Counted from the stretch's first letter, positions 1 to 5,289 are shown. The stretch: DNA of 5,737 nucleotides from an archaeon (GCA_024399225.1 JAKSHV010000078.1:1-5737); one strand, 5' to 3'. A program made the numbers and translations. Notes: generated by a model from the sequence alone, not told the origin.

Positions 1-254
1 TAGATCTTCTGGAACTCCGCCCAGGTCTTCTCGTACAGTGCGATGGTGATCTGCTGTCCGATGATGATCCTCACAAGAGATGTGTACAGGTCGGTGTCCA
101 CACACTCATAGATGTGTCCCACCTGGGATATGATCTCAGCTAATTTGGGGTCTTTGGAAGAAAGGTATTCCTTCTCAGTGTCACCGTACTCGAAGAACTT
201 GACCGCATCCGCACCCTTGCGTGCTATCTGGTCCTGTGCGAGAGTGGCGTACAT
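1..254 (-). CDS. AlkA-like DNA-3-methyladenine glycosylase II (HhH-GPD superfamily), N-terminal part, cut by window edge
   Basis: The visible 84 residues begin MYATLAQDQIARKGADAV and contain KFFEYGDTEKEYLSSKDPKL (residues 19-38), then an I-hG-H-I-Y stretch and LVRIIIGQQIT. This arrangement (YGDxExxYLxxxDPxLAxxI, then a helix ending in IIGQQIS/T) is the usual N-terminus of AlkA-type alkylbase glycosylases, which excise 3-methyladenine and related alkylated or deaminated bases to start base excision repair. The helix-hairpin-helix and the catalytic aspartate lie beyond position 1 and cannot be checked. ATG at 254 is the only usable start, because the upstream in-frame codon at 261-263 is the stop of ohrR. 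The two genes share a reading frame and are separated by only 6 bases, so co-transcription and probably translational coupling are expected. No clear Shine-Dalgarno is visible. Family call fairly sure; exact substrate unknown. Confidence 0.8.
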   Translation of the reverse strand, partial: MYATLAQDQIARKGADAVKFFEYGDTEKEYLSSKDPKLAEIISQVGHIYECVDTDLYTSLVRIIIGQQITIALYEKTWAEFQKI

Positions 255-260
255 GGAACA

Positions 261-686
261 TCACTGTTCGAGAATCTTGTAGAGAAGTCTGTACAGTGTG
301 ACGCTCTCCTCCTCGGTTAGGGGGAGACAGGCCTTCATTTCTGACTGGACCTTTACGGCCTCGGTCTTGAGGGTCTTTCCTTTTTCAGTGAGCTCCACGA
401 GGAGAACCCTTGTGTCTTTCGAATCGCGGACACGGGTGACGTATCCTTTCTTTTCAAGACCTTTGAGAAGAGGGGAGAGGGTTCCCGAATCGAGAAACAG
501 CCTCTCGCCCAAGGTTTTGACATTGATAGAACCCTCTTCCCACAGCACCATCATTGTGACATACTGGGTATATGTGAGGTCCAGTTTATCGAGTGCCGAA
601 GTGTATCCTCTGACAACCTGTCTTGAACAGGCATAGAGGGGGAAGCACAGCTGGTTCCTGAGAAGGAGGGGGTCGTTGTCTGACAT
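261..686 (-). CDS. ohrR: MarR-family organic-hydroperoxide-sensing repressor, OhrR type
   Basis: This 141-residue winged-helix regulator matches the OhrR branch of MarR. Residues 11-18 read NQLCFPLY, placing the peroxidatic cysteine at C14. Y28 and Y39 (in LTYTQY) are one residue off the Tyr29 and Tyr40 that hydrogen-bond this cysteine in Bacillus subtilis OhrR (C15). The recognition region DSGTLSPLLKGLEKKGYVTR (66-85) and the wing with RDSKDTR (87-93) are typical. A further cysteine at C120 lies 106 residues after C14, close to the spacing of the C22/C127 pair in two-cysteine Xanthomonas OhrR, so a disulfide-switch type is plausible; C20 is an extra cysteine. It is the second gene of a gpx-ohrR-alkA operon, 7 bases after the gpx stop. 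It probably represses its own operon through the palindromes at 1174-1202. The family is seen directly; the sensing mode is inferred. Confidence 0.9.
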   Translation of the reverse strand: MSDNDPLLLRNQLCFPLYACSRQVVRGYTSALDKLDLTYTQYVTMMVLWEEGSINVKTLGERLFLDSGTLSPLLKGLEKKGYVTRVRDSKDTRVLLVELTEKGKTLKTEAVKVQSEMKACLPLTEEESVTLYRLLYKILEQ

Positions 687-693
687 AGGATGT

Positions 694-1167
694 TTACAGC
701 AAATCCTCGATGTCTTTTAGGATTTTGGTGGGATCGGTGTTGGGACCGTAGCGTTCCACCACGTTTCCTTCGCGGTCGATGAGGAATTTGGTGAAGTTCC
801 ACTTGATATTCTTTCCCAGAATTCCGGACTTCTGAGATTTGAGGTAGCTGTAGAGAGGACTTTCTCCTTCACCGTTGACTTCGATTTTGCTGAAACGGGG
901 GAAGGTGGTGTCATACTTCATGGTGCAGAATTCCTGGATCTCGTCGTCGGTTCCGGGGGCCTGACTGCCGAACTGGTTGCAGGGGAAGTCGAGGATCTCG
1001 AATCCTTTCTCCTTAAGGCCCCTGTAGATCTTCTCCATCGATTCATACTGGGGAGTGAATCCGCAGCCGGTGGCGGTGTTGACGACAAGCAGTACTTTTC
1101 CCTTGTATTCGGAGAGGGAGACGTCGTTTCCCTTGTTGTCCTTCATGGTGAAATCGTAGATGGTCAT
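694..1167 (-). CDS. Glutathione-peroxidase family thiol peroxidase, probably thioredoxin-dependent
   Basis: The 157-residue protein has the GPx fold signature. The peroxidatic cysteine is C35 in NTATGCGFTPQYE. The remaining tetrad residues are Q69 (in FPCNQFGSQAPG) and W123-N124 (in KWNFTKFL). C81 in EFCTMKYDTTFP corresponds to the resolving cysteine of yeast Gpx3 (C36/C82), so the enzyme should form a C35-C81 disulfide reduced by thioredoxin rather than using glutathione. C63 is the conserved FPCNQF cysteine. There is no selenocysteine codon and no signal peptide, so it is a cytoplasmic enzyme reducing H2O2 or organic hydroperoxides. I chose ATG at 1167 (MTIYDF) because the fold starts there; an upstream in-frame ATG at 1200 would place 11 extra residues inside the operator palindromes. 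It is the first gene of the operon with ohrR and alkA. An ohrR next to gpx rather than ohr is less usual. Confidence 0.93.
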   Translation of the reverse strand: MTIYDFTMKDNKGNDVSLSEYKGKVLLVVNTATGCGFTPQYESMEKIYRGLKEKGFEILDFPCNQFGSQAPGTDDEIQEFCTMKYDTTFPRFSKIEVNGEGESPLYSYLKSQKSGILGKNIKWNFTKFLIDREGNVVERYGPNTDPTKILKDIEDLL

Positions 1168-1173
1168 AGTATC

Positions 1174-1202
1174 AATTGTATGCAATTGAATTGTATACAA
1201 TT
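1174..1202. promoter_or_regulatory. Twin palindromic operator, predicted OhrR binding sites, in the gpx promoter
   Basis: Positions 1189-1202 read AATTGTATACAATT, a perfect 14-base palindrome. Positions 1174-1187 read AATTGTATGCAATT, the same site with one mismatch in the dyad. One base separates them, so the centres are 15 bases apart. The half-site AATTGTA/TACAATT is the one I recall for the B. subtilis OhrR operator. The pair starts 7 bases upstream of the gpx start codon and abuts an AT-rich TATA-like stretch. A bound repressor would therefore block transcription-factor or polymerase loading. Palindromes are seen directly; identity of the binder is inferred from the ohrR gene in the same operon. 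Confidence 0.75.
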
Positions 1203-1213
1203 TATTAATAGCT
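1199..1213 (-). promoter_or_regulatory. Possible TATA element of the gpx-ohrR-alkA operon
   Basis: Read on the minus strand this AT-rich stretch gives CTATTAATAAATTG, which could serve as an archaeal TATA box. Initiation about 25 bases downstream would fall near 1180, inside the operator pair and about a dozen bases before the gpx ATG. No Shine-Dalgarno precedes that ATG, which fits a short or absent leader. The exact box is uncertain because the whole stretch is AT-rich. Confidence 0.4.
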
Positions 1214-1235
1214 TTTGAAGAAGTGCAGGAATATG

Positions 1236-1280
1236 AAAAATGACCGCGACCGGAGACAAATGGACAGTTTTTGGTCGCGG
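1236..1280 (-). terminator. Hairpin plus T-run downstream of the ABC permease gene
   Basis: CCGCGACC (1244-1251) and GGTCGCGG (1273-1280) form a perfect 8-base inverted repeat with a 21-base loop. On the minus strand the stem is followed, three bases later, by TTTTT (1240-1236). It begins 18 bases after the permease stop codon and lies upstream of the gpx promoter. It is well placed to end the gntR-ABC operon and insulate the peroxide operon. The loop is long for a classic intrinsic terminator. Confidence 0.5.
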
Positions 1281-1297
1281 AAGGGGTTTGGGGTCTC

Positions 1298-1912
1298 TCA
1301 GAGGTCCTTGTTGTTAAGGACTTTCATTCCTGCGATGAAGAACACGGTTCCCAGGCAGGCGAAGATCACGGAGAGGATGGGGAACATCCAGGTGAGATCG
1401 GTCAGCACACCAGTGAGCAGGTCGTTCGCTCCGACCATGAGTCCCGCACAGGCTCCGATGATGATGGCTGCGAACAGTCCGGAGTATCCTGCATCGAACT
1501 TGTAGCACGCGAAGATCATGACACAGCTGGTGAACAGTCCGAATGTGAAACCGAATATGACCACGAAGAGCACATCGAGGAGCTCCAGGGAGATCTCGGT
1601 GTCGATGGAGCTGATCGCGACTCCGACGAATCCGGACAGGATTCCGATGAGGGTCACGACAAGCGCAAGTTTGAGCTTGTTGAAGATGATGGTCTTCCTG
1701 GAGGTTCCAGAGGAGACTGCGAACTTGAGCCATCCTGCCTTCTCATCGAGATTCAGACTGGTTCCCACGACGGTGGATGCGATGGCGGGTCCGATGAAGA
1801 ACGACAGCGGACCGCCCTGACCCATCCACATTGAGAACAGGGAAGCCATGATGAGCATGACGACAAGTGTGAACTTGATGCTGACGAAATCCTTGTAGAG
1901 CAGGGCGTTCAT
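1298..1912 (-). CDS. ABC-2 type transporter permease, small six-helix subunit
   Basis: This 204-residue very hydrophobic protein has about six predicted membrane helices (roughly residues 14-30, 36-53, 80-101, 112-136, 143-163 and 175-196). After helix 2 comes LDEKAGWLKFAVSSGTSRKTIIFNKL (starting at residue 55), the cytoplasmic DEKxGW...PxSRKxIxxxK element typical of the ABC2_membrane_5 family that couples to the ATPase. Its ATG overlaps the ATPase stop codon by one base (TGATG), so the two are translationally coupled and should form a heteromeric exporter with two copies of each subunit. Partners of this type in YtrA-regulated modules export peptides or respond to cell-envelope stress; the substrate here cannot be read from sequence. 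The C-terminus is charged (NNKDL) and cytoplasmic by the expected topology. Confidence 0.85.
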   Translation of the reverse strand: MNALLYKDFVSIKFTLVVMLIMASLFSMWMGQGGPLSFFIGPAIASTVVGTSLNLDEKAGWLKFAVSSGTSRKTIIFNKLKLALVVTLIGILSGFVGVAISSIDTEISLELLDVLFVVIFGFTFGLFTSCVMIFACYKFDAGYSGLFAAIIIGACAGLMVGANDLLTGVLTDLTWMFPILSVIFACLGTVFFIAGMKVLNNKDL

Positions 1913-2742
1913 CAGTAATCACCCCTTGCGAACATGACCATGATGTCCTCGAGTGTCGCATCATCCACGACCAGTTCGGGATATGCCTCGCGCACTCCGG
2001 CCTTGTCATTGATCAGGTAAACTGTGTTCGATTCGGAACGTCTGGAACATATCACGAGTTCCTTGTCAATGGGGCATTCTCCACCGGTCTTCAGAAGACC
2101 GTAACTCTCCTCGAGCTCGTCCTTTCCGCTGCTGACGAGGATCTGTCCGTTCTTCATGAACGAGACGTAGTCGGCGATCTTCTCCAGATCGGTGGTGATG
2201 TGGGATGAGATCAGGATGGCGTGTTCCTCATCCTGCATGTATTCCCTAAGTGAATCAAGGAACTCGTCCCTGGAAGCGGGATCCATACCTGCGGTGGGCT
2301 CGTCAAGGATGAGCAGTTTGGTGGGGTGGCTGAAAGCAACAGCAACCTGCAATTTCATGCTCATTCCCCTGGAGAGGTCTTTGACCTTCTTCTTGCGGTC
2401 GATGCCGAACTGCTGGAGATGTGCGAAGTATTTTTCTCCGTCCCATCCGTCGAACATCCTGGTGAAGATCCCGTCAAGCTGTTCGCATTTCATGTACTGG
2501 GGGAAGGGGCACTCGTCGAACACGAGTCCGATCTCCTTCAGTTCGAGGCCGTCATCGAATTCCACTGTTCCAGAATCCTTGATGACTGCGCCGGTCAGAC
2601 ATTTCATTATGGTGGACTTACCGGCACCGTTGCTGCCGATCAGCCCCGTGACAAAACCTTTGGGGATCTCAAGGTCGACGCTCTTCAGTGAGAACGATCC
2701 ATAGTCCTTGCAGACTCCCGTAGCTTTTACTGCATATTCCAT
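1912..2742 (-). CDS. ABC transporter ATP-binding protein, YtrB/BcrA-like subgroup
   Basis: The 276-residue nucleotide-binding subunit carries Walker A GSNGAGKST (36-44), signature LSRGM (123-127), Walker B LLILDEP (143-149), D-loop near GMDP (152-155) and switch histidine H181. The normal Q-loop glutamine is replaced: the segment reads IGLVFDECPF (71-80), with D76-E77 in its place. I recall this replacement from the YtrB/PmtA-like subgroup paired with short ABC-2 permeases. The C-terminal 70 or so residues after the fold are a regulatory tail. It lies directly after the gntR stop codon (TAA immediately followed by ATG) and overlaps the permease gene by one base, so all three are one operon. 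It should power the permease by ATP hydrolysis at the cytoplasmic membrane face. Function as an exporter is inferred from family; substrate unknown. Confidence 0.92.
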   Translation of the reverse strand: MEYAVKATGVCKDYGSFSLKSVDLEIPKGFVTGLIGSNGAGKSTIMKCLTGAVIKDSGTVEFDDGLELKEIGLVFDECPFPQYMKCEQLDGIFTRMFDGWDGEKYFAHLQQFGIDRKKKVKDLSRGMSMKLQVAVAFSHPTKLLILDEPTAGMDPASRDEFLDSLREYMQDEEHAILISSHITTDLEKIADYVSFMKNGQILVSSGKDELEESYGLLKTGGECPIDKELVICSRRSESNTVYLINDKAGVREAYPELVVDDATLEDIMVMFARGDY

Positions 2743-3117
2743 TTACTCGCCTTCGTATAGGATTTTGACGATGTCCTGAACCTCTTCCAGACTGATTCCG
2801 CTCTGTTTGGCGAGGTCCACAGCTTTCTGCAGGTGTTCCTCGGCAGTTTTCAGATTGTTCTCGCGGAGTAGGGAGGGCTCGGTGGCTGAAACAAAGCACC
2901 CTTTTCTGGCGACGGTCGTGATGAAACCTTCCTCCTCGAGGTCGTTGTATGCCCTCTTGGTGGTGATCACGCTGATCTTCAGGTCCTGTGCGAGGGCACG
3001 CATGCTGGGGAGTGTATCCCCTGCCTGAAGCTTTCCGCTCAGGATATGGCCCTTGATCTGGTCGGTGATCTGCTCATAGATCGGTTTTCCGCTGGAATTG
3101 CTGATGATTATTTCCAT
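2743..3117 (-). CDS. GntR-family transcriptional repressor, YtrA subfamily
   Basis: The 124-residue protein starts MEIIISNSSGKPIYEQITDQ and has a winged helix-turn-helix (about residues 11-77) with the GntR signature LPSMRALAQDLKISVITTKR (36-55) and the wing GFITTVARKGCFVS (64-77). The C-terminal region of about 47 residues is short and helical, as in YtrA, where it mediates dimerisation, and has no room for a FadR or HutC ligand domain. I chose ATG at 3117 because GAGG lies 7 to 10 bases upstream (plus-strand CCTC at 3124-3127) and because homologues begin MxIxIxNxSxxPIYEQI; an upstream in-frame ATG at 3180 would start inside the operator repeats. It is the first gene of the ABC operon and likely represses it through those repeats, with an unknown effector. 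Family call is firm; the target is inferred. Confidence 0.9.
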   Translation of the reverse strand: MEIIISNSSGKPIYEQITDQIKGHILSGKLQAGDTLPSMRALAQDLKISVITTKRAYNDLEEEGFITTVARKGCFVSATEPSLLRENNLKTAEEHLQKAVDLAKQSGISLEEVQDIVKILYEGE

Positions 3118-3123
3118 CGTTTT

Positions 3124-3127
3124 CCTC
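3124..3127 (-). promoter_or_regulatory. Shine-Dalgarno site of the gntR gene
   Basis: On the minus strand the sequence AAAGAGGAAAACG precedes the ATG at 3117, giving GAGG with a 6-base spacer. This decides the start in favour of MEIIIS over the in-frame ATG 63 bases upstream. It also indicates a leadered transcript. Confidence 0.6.
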
Positions 3128-3149
3128 TTTGAAACCCTATAGTAGGTAG

Positions 3150-3180
3150 GTGTATATAAGTGTATATACTGAATATACAC
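3150..3180. promoter_or_regulatory. Nested repeats of GTGTATAT, predicted YtrA-type operator of the gntR-ABC operon
   Basis: GTGTATAT (3160-3167) and ATATACAC (3173-3180) form a perfect 8-base inverted repeat with spacer ACTGA. A direct copy, GTGTATATA, sits at 3150-3158, exactly 10 bases before the copy at 3160. A second dyad, GTATATA (3152-3158) with TATATAC (3163-3169), overlaps the first. The outer part reads AGTGTA, 11 bases, TACACA, close to the AGTGTA-N13-TACACT operator I recall for B. subtilis YtrA. The array lies 33 bases upstream of the gntR ATG, in the promoter region, which fits autorepression. The 10-base periodicity would place two half-sites on the same helix face. Confidence 0.65.
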
Positions 3181-3190
3181 AGTATTTACG

Positions 3191-3200
3191 CTATATATAG
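3191..3200 (-). promoter_or_regulatory. Possible TATA element of the gntR-ABC operon
   Basis: CTATATATAG is a perfect 10-base palindrome. Read on the minus strand it would direct initiation near 3170, inside the repeat array. Another candidate box, TTATATACAC, lies within the array itself (3150-3159) and would start transcription close to 3130, leaving a short leader that still holds the GAGG site. I cannot decide between them. Confidence 0.35.
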
Positions 3201-3256
3201 TATAGATTTTCCCATATTTAGAGACACGTAGTAATTTTTCTGCGTTCGCAAAGTAG

Positions 3257-3264
3257 TATAAATA
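3257..3264 (+). promoter_or_regulatory. TATA box of the cysteine-rich protein gene
   Basis: TATAAATA, preceded by purines, matches the archaeal box A well. Its centre is about 29 bases upstream of the ATG at 3290, so transcription should begin a few bases before the start codon, giving an almost leaderless mRNA; no Shine-Dalgarno is present. The box sits in a dyad, TAGTAT-AA-ATACTA (3254-3267). The motif TAGTATA also occurs at 3198-3204 and, inverted, at 3284-3290. The short palindrome TGCGTTCGCA (3241-3250) lies just upstream. Confidence 0.65.
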
Positions 3265-3289
3265 CTAAAGTTGGTATCTTTTCTATACT

Positions 3290-3619
3290 ATGACCGACTG
3301 TACTGTTGAAGTAGAACCCGGAGTCTGCAAGATGAATGCAAAGATCACCGCCAAGCTCAGCGATGACATGATGAGCATCGATGTCACCATCGATTCTCCC
3401 TGTGAGTTCATCAAGAAGTACGCGGCCAAGCTGAAGCCCATCGACCCCTACTCGGAGATGGAGCTCCCCATGATCCAGAACTCCTGCTACACCGCAACCG
3501 AGGGAACCATCCCCCACGTTGCATGTCCCATCCCCTGCGCCGTCCTGAAGGCGGTCGAGGTCGCAGCAGACCTCGGTCTCATGAAGGATGTCGCAATGCA
3601 CATCCGCGAAGCAGAGTAA
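3290..3619 (+). CDS. Small cysteine-rich protein of unknown function (DUF6951-like)
   Basis: The 109-residue soluble protein has six cysteines (C4, C13, C38, C66, C79, C83). Its C-terminal part reads IPHVACPIPCAVLKAVEVAADLGL (74-97), an HxxCPxPC motif followed by an amphipathic helix. I recall this pattern in a domain-of-unknown-function family, which I believe is DUF6951, in methanogens and some anaerobic bacteria, but cannot confirm it here. The cysteine and histidine spacing (H76, C79, C83, with C38 and C66) suggests a metal or iron-sulfur site or reactive thiols; no catalytic activity can be assigned. There is no signal peptide or membrane segment. It has a strong TATA box and almost no leader, and its codon choice leans to C-ending codons, both consistent with good expression. 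It is transcribed divergently from gntR and is separated from xseA by a hairpin. Confidence 0.75.
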   Translation: MTDCTVEVEPGVCKMNAKITAKLSDDMMSIDVTIDSPCEFIKKYAAKLKPIDPYSEMELPMIQNSCYTATEGTIPHVACPIPCAVLKAVEVAADLGLMKDVAMHIREAE

Positions 3620-3634
3620 GCACATTCGCTCACC

Positions 3635-3658
3635 GATGGCCGGATCGGTCCGGCCATC
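3635..3658 (+). terminator. Strong hairpin with T-rich tail between the cysteine-rich gene and xseA
   Basis: GATGGCCGGA (3635-3644) and TCCGGCCATC (3649-3658) form a perfect 10-base stem closed by the four-base loop TCGG. It starts 15 bases after the stop codon of the upstream gene and is followed by ATCCTTTTCTATATTCC. A transcription terminator or a 3'-end stabiliser is likely. Confidence 0.6.
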
Positions 3659-3663
3659 ATCCT

Positions 3664-3683
3664 TTTCTATATTCCTTATAAGG
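3664..3683 (+). promoter_or_regulatory. Possible promoter of xseAB
   Basis: TTTTCTATATTCC contains a TATA-like core (CTATAT, 3667-3672) about 38 bases before the xseA ATG. CCTTATAAGG (3674-3683), a 10-base palindrome, offers a second candidate core nearer the gene. No Shine-Dalgarno precedes xseA (the leader is CCCTCTCCAT), so a short-leader transcript starting near 3695-3705 is plausible. Confidence 0.4.
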
Positions 3684-3706
3684 ACCAAATCCTATACCCT
3701 CTCCAT

Positions 3707-5038
3707 ATGTCAGAGAGGATAACCGTAACGGAACTCAACACCCGTGTAAAGGAGCTTTTCAGCACCACCAACGGCCTCAGGGACATTTGGCTCGTCGGAG
3801 AGATATCCAATTTCAAGATGTACACCTCCGGCCACTGTTATTTCACCATCAAGGACAACGGAAGCGAGATCCGTGCCGTGATGTTCAAGAACGCCCGGGC
3901 ACGCATCAACTTCAATCCCGGGGACTCGATGAAGATCGAGGCCTACGGACTCCTCGACATGTACGTCGAGAGGGGAAGCTACCAGTTCATCGTAGAATCG
4001 ATGAAGCAGTCCGGAATCGGCGACCTTTATCTCAAATATGAGGCACTCAAGAGGAAGTTGGAAGCAGAGGGACTGTTCGCATCCGAACGCAAGAGGCCCC
4101 TTCCGGTATATCCGAAGACCATCGGCGTGGTCACATCCCCCACCGGAGCGGTCATCCACGATATCCTCACGACCACCAAGAGGCTGTACCCCGTCAACGT
4201 CCTGCTGGCACCCGCACAGGTGCAGGGAGAAGGGGCGGCGCAGTCCATCGTGAAAGGTATCGAACTCCTCAACAGGGTCGGAGTGGACGTCATCATCGTC
4301 GGACGTGGAGGAGGTTCCTTGGAAGACCTGTGGGCCTTCAACGAGGAACCCGTTGTGAGGGCCATTGTCGCATCCAAGGTACCCGTGATCTCATCAGTGG
4401 GTCACGAGACCGATTTCACATTGGCGGACTTCGCCGCCGACAGGCGTGCCGCAACACCCACCGCCGCGGCACAGATGGCCGTACGTGACAAGATGGAAAT
4501 CTACCGTCAGCTCGACGATTACACCGTCAGGATGAACAAGGCACTTTCATCGGTCACCGACCGCATGAGATCGAGGTTCGCAACAGTGGATGCCAAACTG
4601 TCACTGAAACGCGCACAGGAGAAGGTCGACTATCTCGGAATGAAGCTCGACGACCTGTCGAAGAGGGCATTCTCCTCCATCAGGGACAGGGTGTCCATTA
4701 TGCACAGGCGTTTCGCTTCCTGCGAGAACCGCCCCGAGTCCGCACTGAAGACCCAGGTGGCCCGTAAGAGATCGAACGCCAGCGGGCTTTTCGCACGTGT
4801 CGATCCCGATATCAGAACAATCATTGTCAGCAAACAGCATGCGGAGCAGAACCTCTCCGCCCGTCTGGAGGCTTTGAGCCCGTACAGCGTCCTCGACAGG
4901 GGATACAGCTTCGTGGCAGGCCCGGACGGAACGGCGGTAACTTCCGTCAAAGGTCTGCAGCCCGGTAGTGTCATCACCGTGAGGATGAGGGACGGAAAGG
5001 CCGAGGCAAACATCATCAGCAAGGAGGAAAAGGAATGA
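3707..5038 (+). CDS. xseA: Exodeoxyribonuclease VII large (catalytic) subunit
   Basis: The 443-residue protein is close to the family's usual length and complete. An N-terminal OB-fold binds DNA (about 5-100, with VGEISNFKMYTSGHCYFTIKD at 30-50). The catalytic domain carries the conserved GVVTSPTGAVIHDIL (140-154), VGRGGGSLEDLWAFNEE (198-214) and SSVGHETDFTLADFAADRRA (229-248). D152, R200, H233 and D236 correspond to E. coli D155, R205, H238 and D241, so activity is expected. A long helical coiled-coil region (about 260-385) binds XseB copies, and the C-terminal SPYSVLDRGYSFV (391-403) closes the catalytic fold. The enzyme degrades single-stranded DNA from both ends and acts in repair. It is common in bacteria and patchy in archaea, so old transfer is plausible. 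It overlaps xseB by four bases (ATGA). Confidence 0.97.
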   Translation: MSERITVTELNTRVKELFSTTNGLRDIWLVGEISNFKMYTSGHCYFTIKDNGSEIRAVMFKNARARINFNPGDSMKIEAYGLLDMYVERGSYQFIVESMKQSGIGDLYLKYEALKRKLEAEGLFASERKRPLPVYPKTIGVVTSPTGAVIHDILTTTKRLYPVNVLLAPAQVQGEGAAQSIVKGIELLNRVGVDVIIVGRGGGSLEDLWAFNEEPVVRAIVASKVPVISSVGHETDFTLADFAADRRAATPTAAAQMAVRDKMEIYRQLDDYTVRMNKALSSVTDRMRSRFATVDAKLSLKRAQEKVDYLGMKLDDLSKRAFSSIRDRVSIMHRRFASCENRPESALKTQVARKRSNASGLFARVDPDIRTIIVSKQHAEQNLSARLEALSPYSVLDRGYSFVAGPDGTAVTSVKGLQPGSVITVRMRDGKAEANIISKEEKE

Positions 5039-5289
5039 GCGAGAACCAGAACGCACAGATTAATGTTGAAGAGATGAGCTTTGAGGAGAGCATGACCCTC
5101 CTCGAGGAACTCGTAAGGAAGCTCGAGGGAGGAAACCTCGACCTCGACGAGAGCCTCAAGGTCTACGAGCAGGCAGTCGCACTCCGCGAACACTGCAGGA
5201 AGATCCTCGACGAGAGCGACAGGAAGGTCCAGTCCATCATGGAGACCGCTTCCGGCGAGAAGAGGGAAGACTTCAAGGAACTCGAGTGA
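5035..5289 (+). CDS. xseB: Exodeoxyribonuclease VII small subunit
   Basis: The 84-residue helical protein has the XseB core, SFEESMTLLEELVRKLEGGN (15-34) followed by LDLDESLKVYEQAVALREHC (35-54) and KILDESDRKVQ, matching the FEExLxxLExIVxxLExGxLxLExSLxxYExGxxL pattern. Several copies coat the helical arm of XseA and are needed for a functional, non-toxic holoenzyme. The ATG overlaps the xseA stop codon (ATGA) and has a strong Shine-Dalgarno (AAGGAGG at 5021-5027, 7-base spacer), unlike xseA itself, as expected when a subunit is made in excess within an operon. It is intact at its C-terminus (GEKREDFKELE), although the DNA directly after its stop codon belongs to an unrelated gene fragment. 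Confidence 0.96.
   Translation: MSENQNAQINVEEMSFEESMTLLEELVRKLEGGNLDLDESLKVYEQAVALREHCRKILDESDRKVQSIMETASGEKREDFKELE

Noticed and set aside
255..263. ohrR-alkA fusion by readthrough, since both lie in one frame separated by a TGA and two codons
   Set aside because: Both proteins have complete family-typical ends and alkA has its own ATG; two separate genes are the simpler reading.
1168..1200. Upstream ATG at 1200 for the peroxidase gene, adding 11 residues
   Set aside because: The extra residues would be encoded by the operator palindromes, and the GPx fold begins at MTIYDF.
1271..1834. Long plus-strand open frame opposite the ABC permease gene
   Set aside because: It is the antisense of a clear membrane protein gene, rich in D, E, G and S as expected from reversed hydrophobic codons, with no recognisable family or start signals.
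3118..3180. Upstream ATG at 3180 for the gntR gene, adding 21 residues
   Set aside because: It would lie within the operator repeats, while the start at 3117 has a well-placed GAGG and matches the family's N-terminus.
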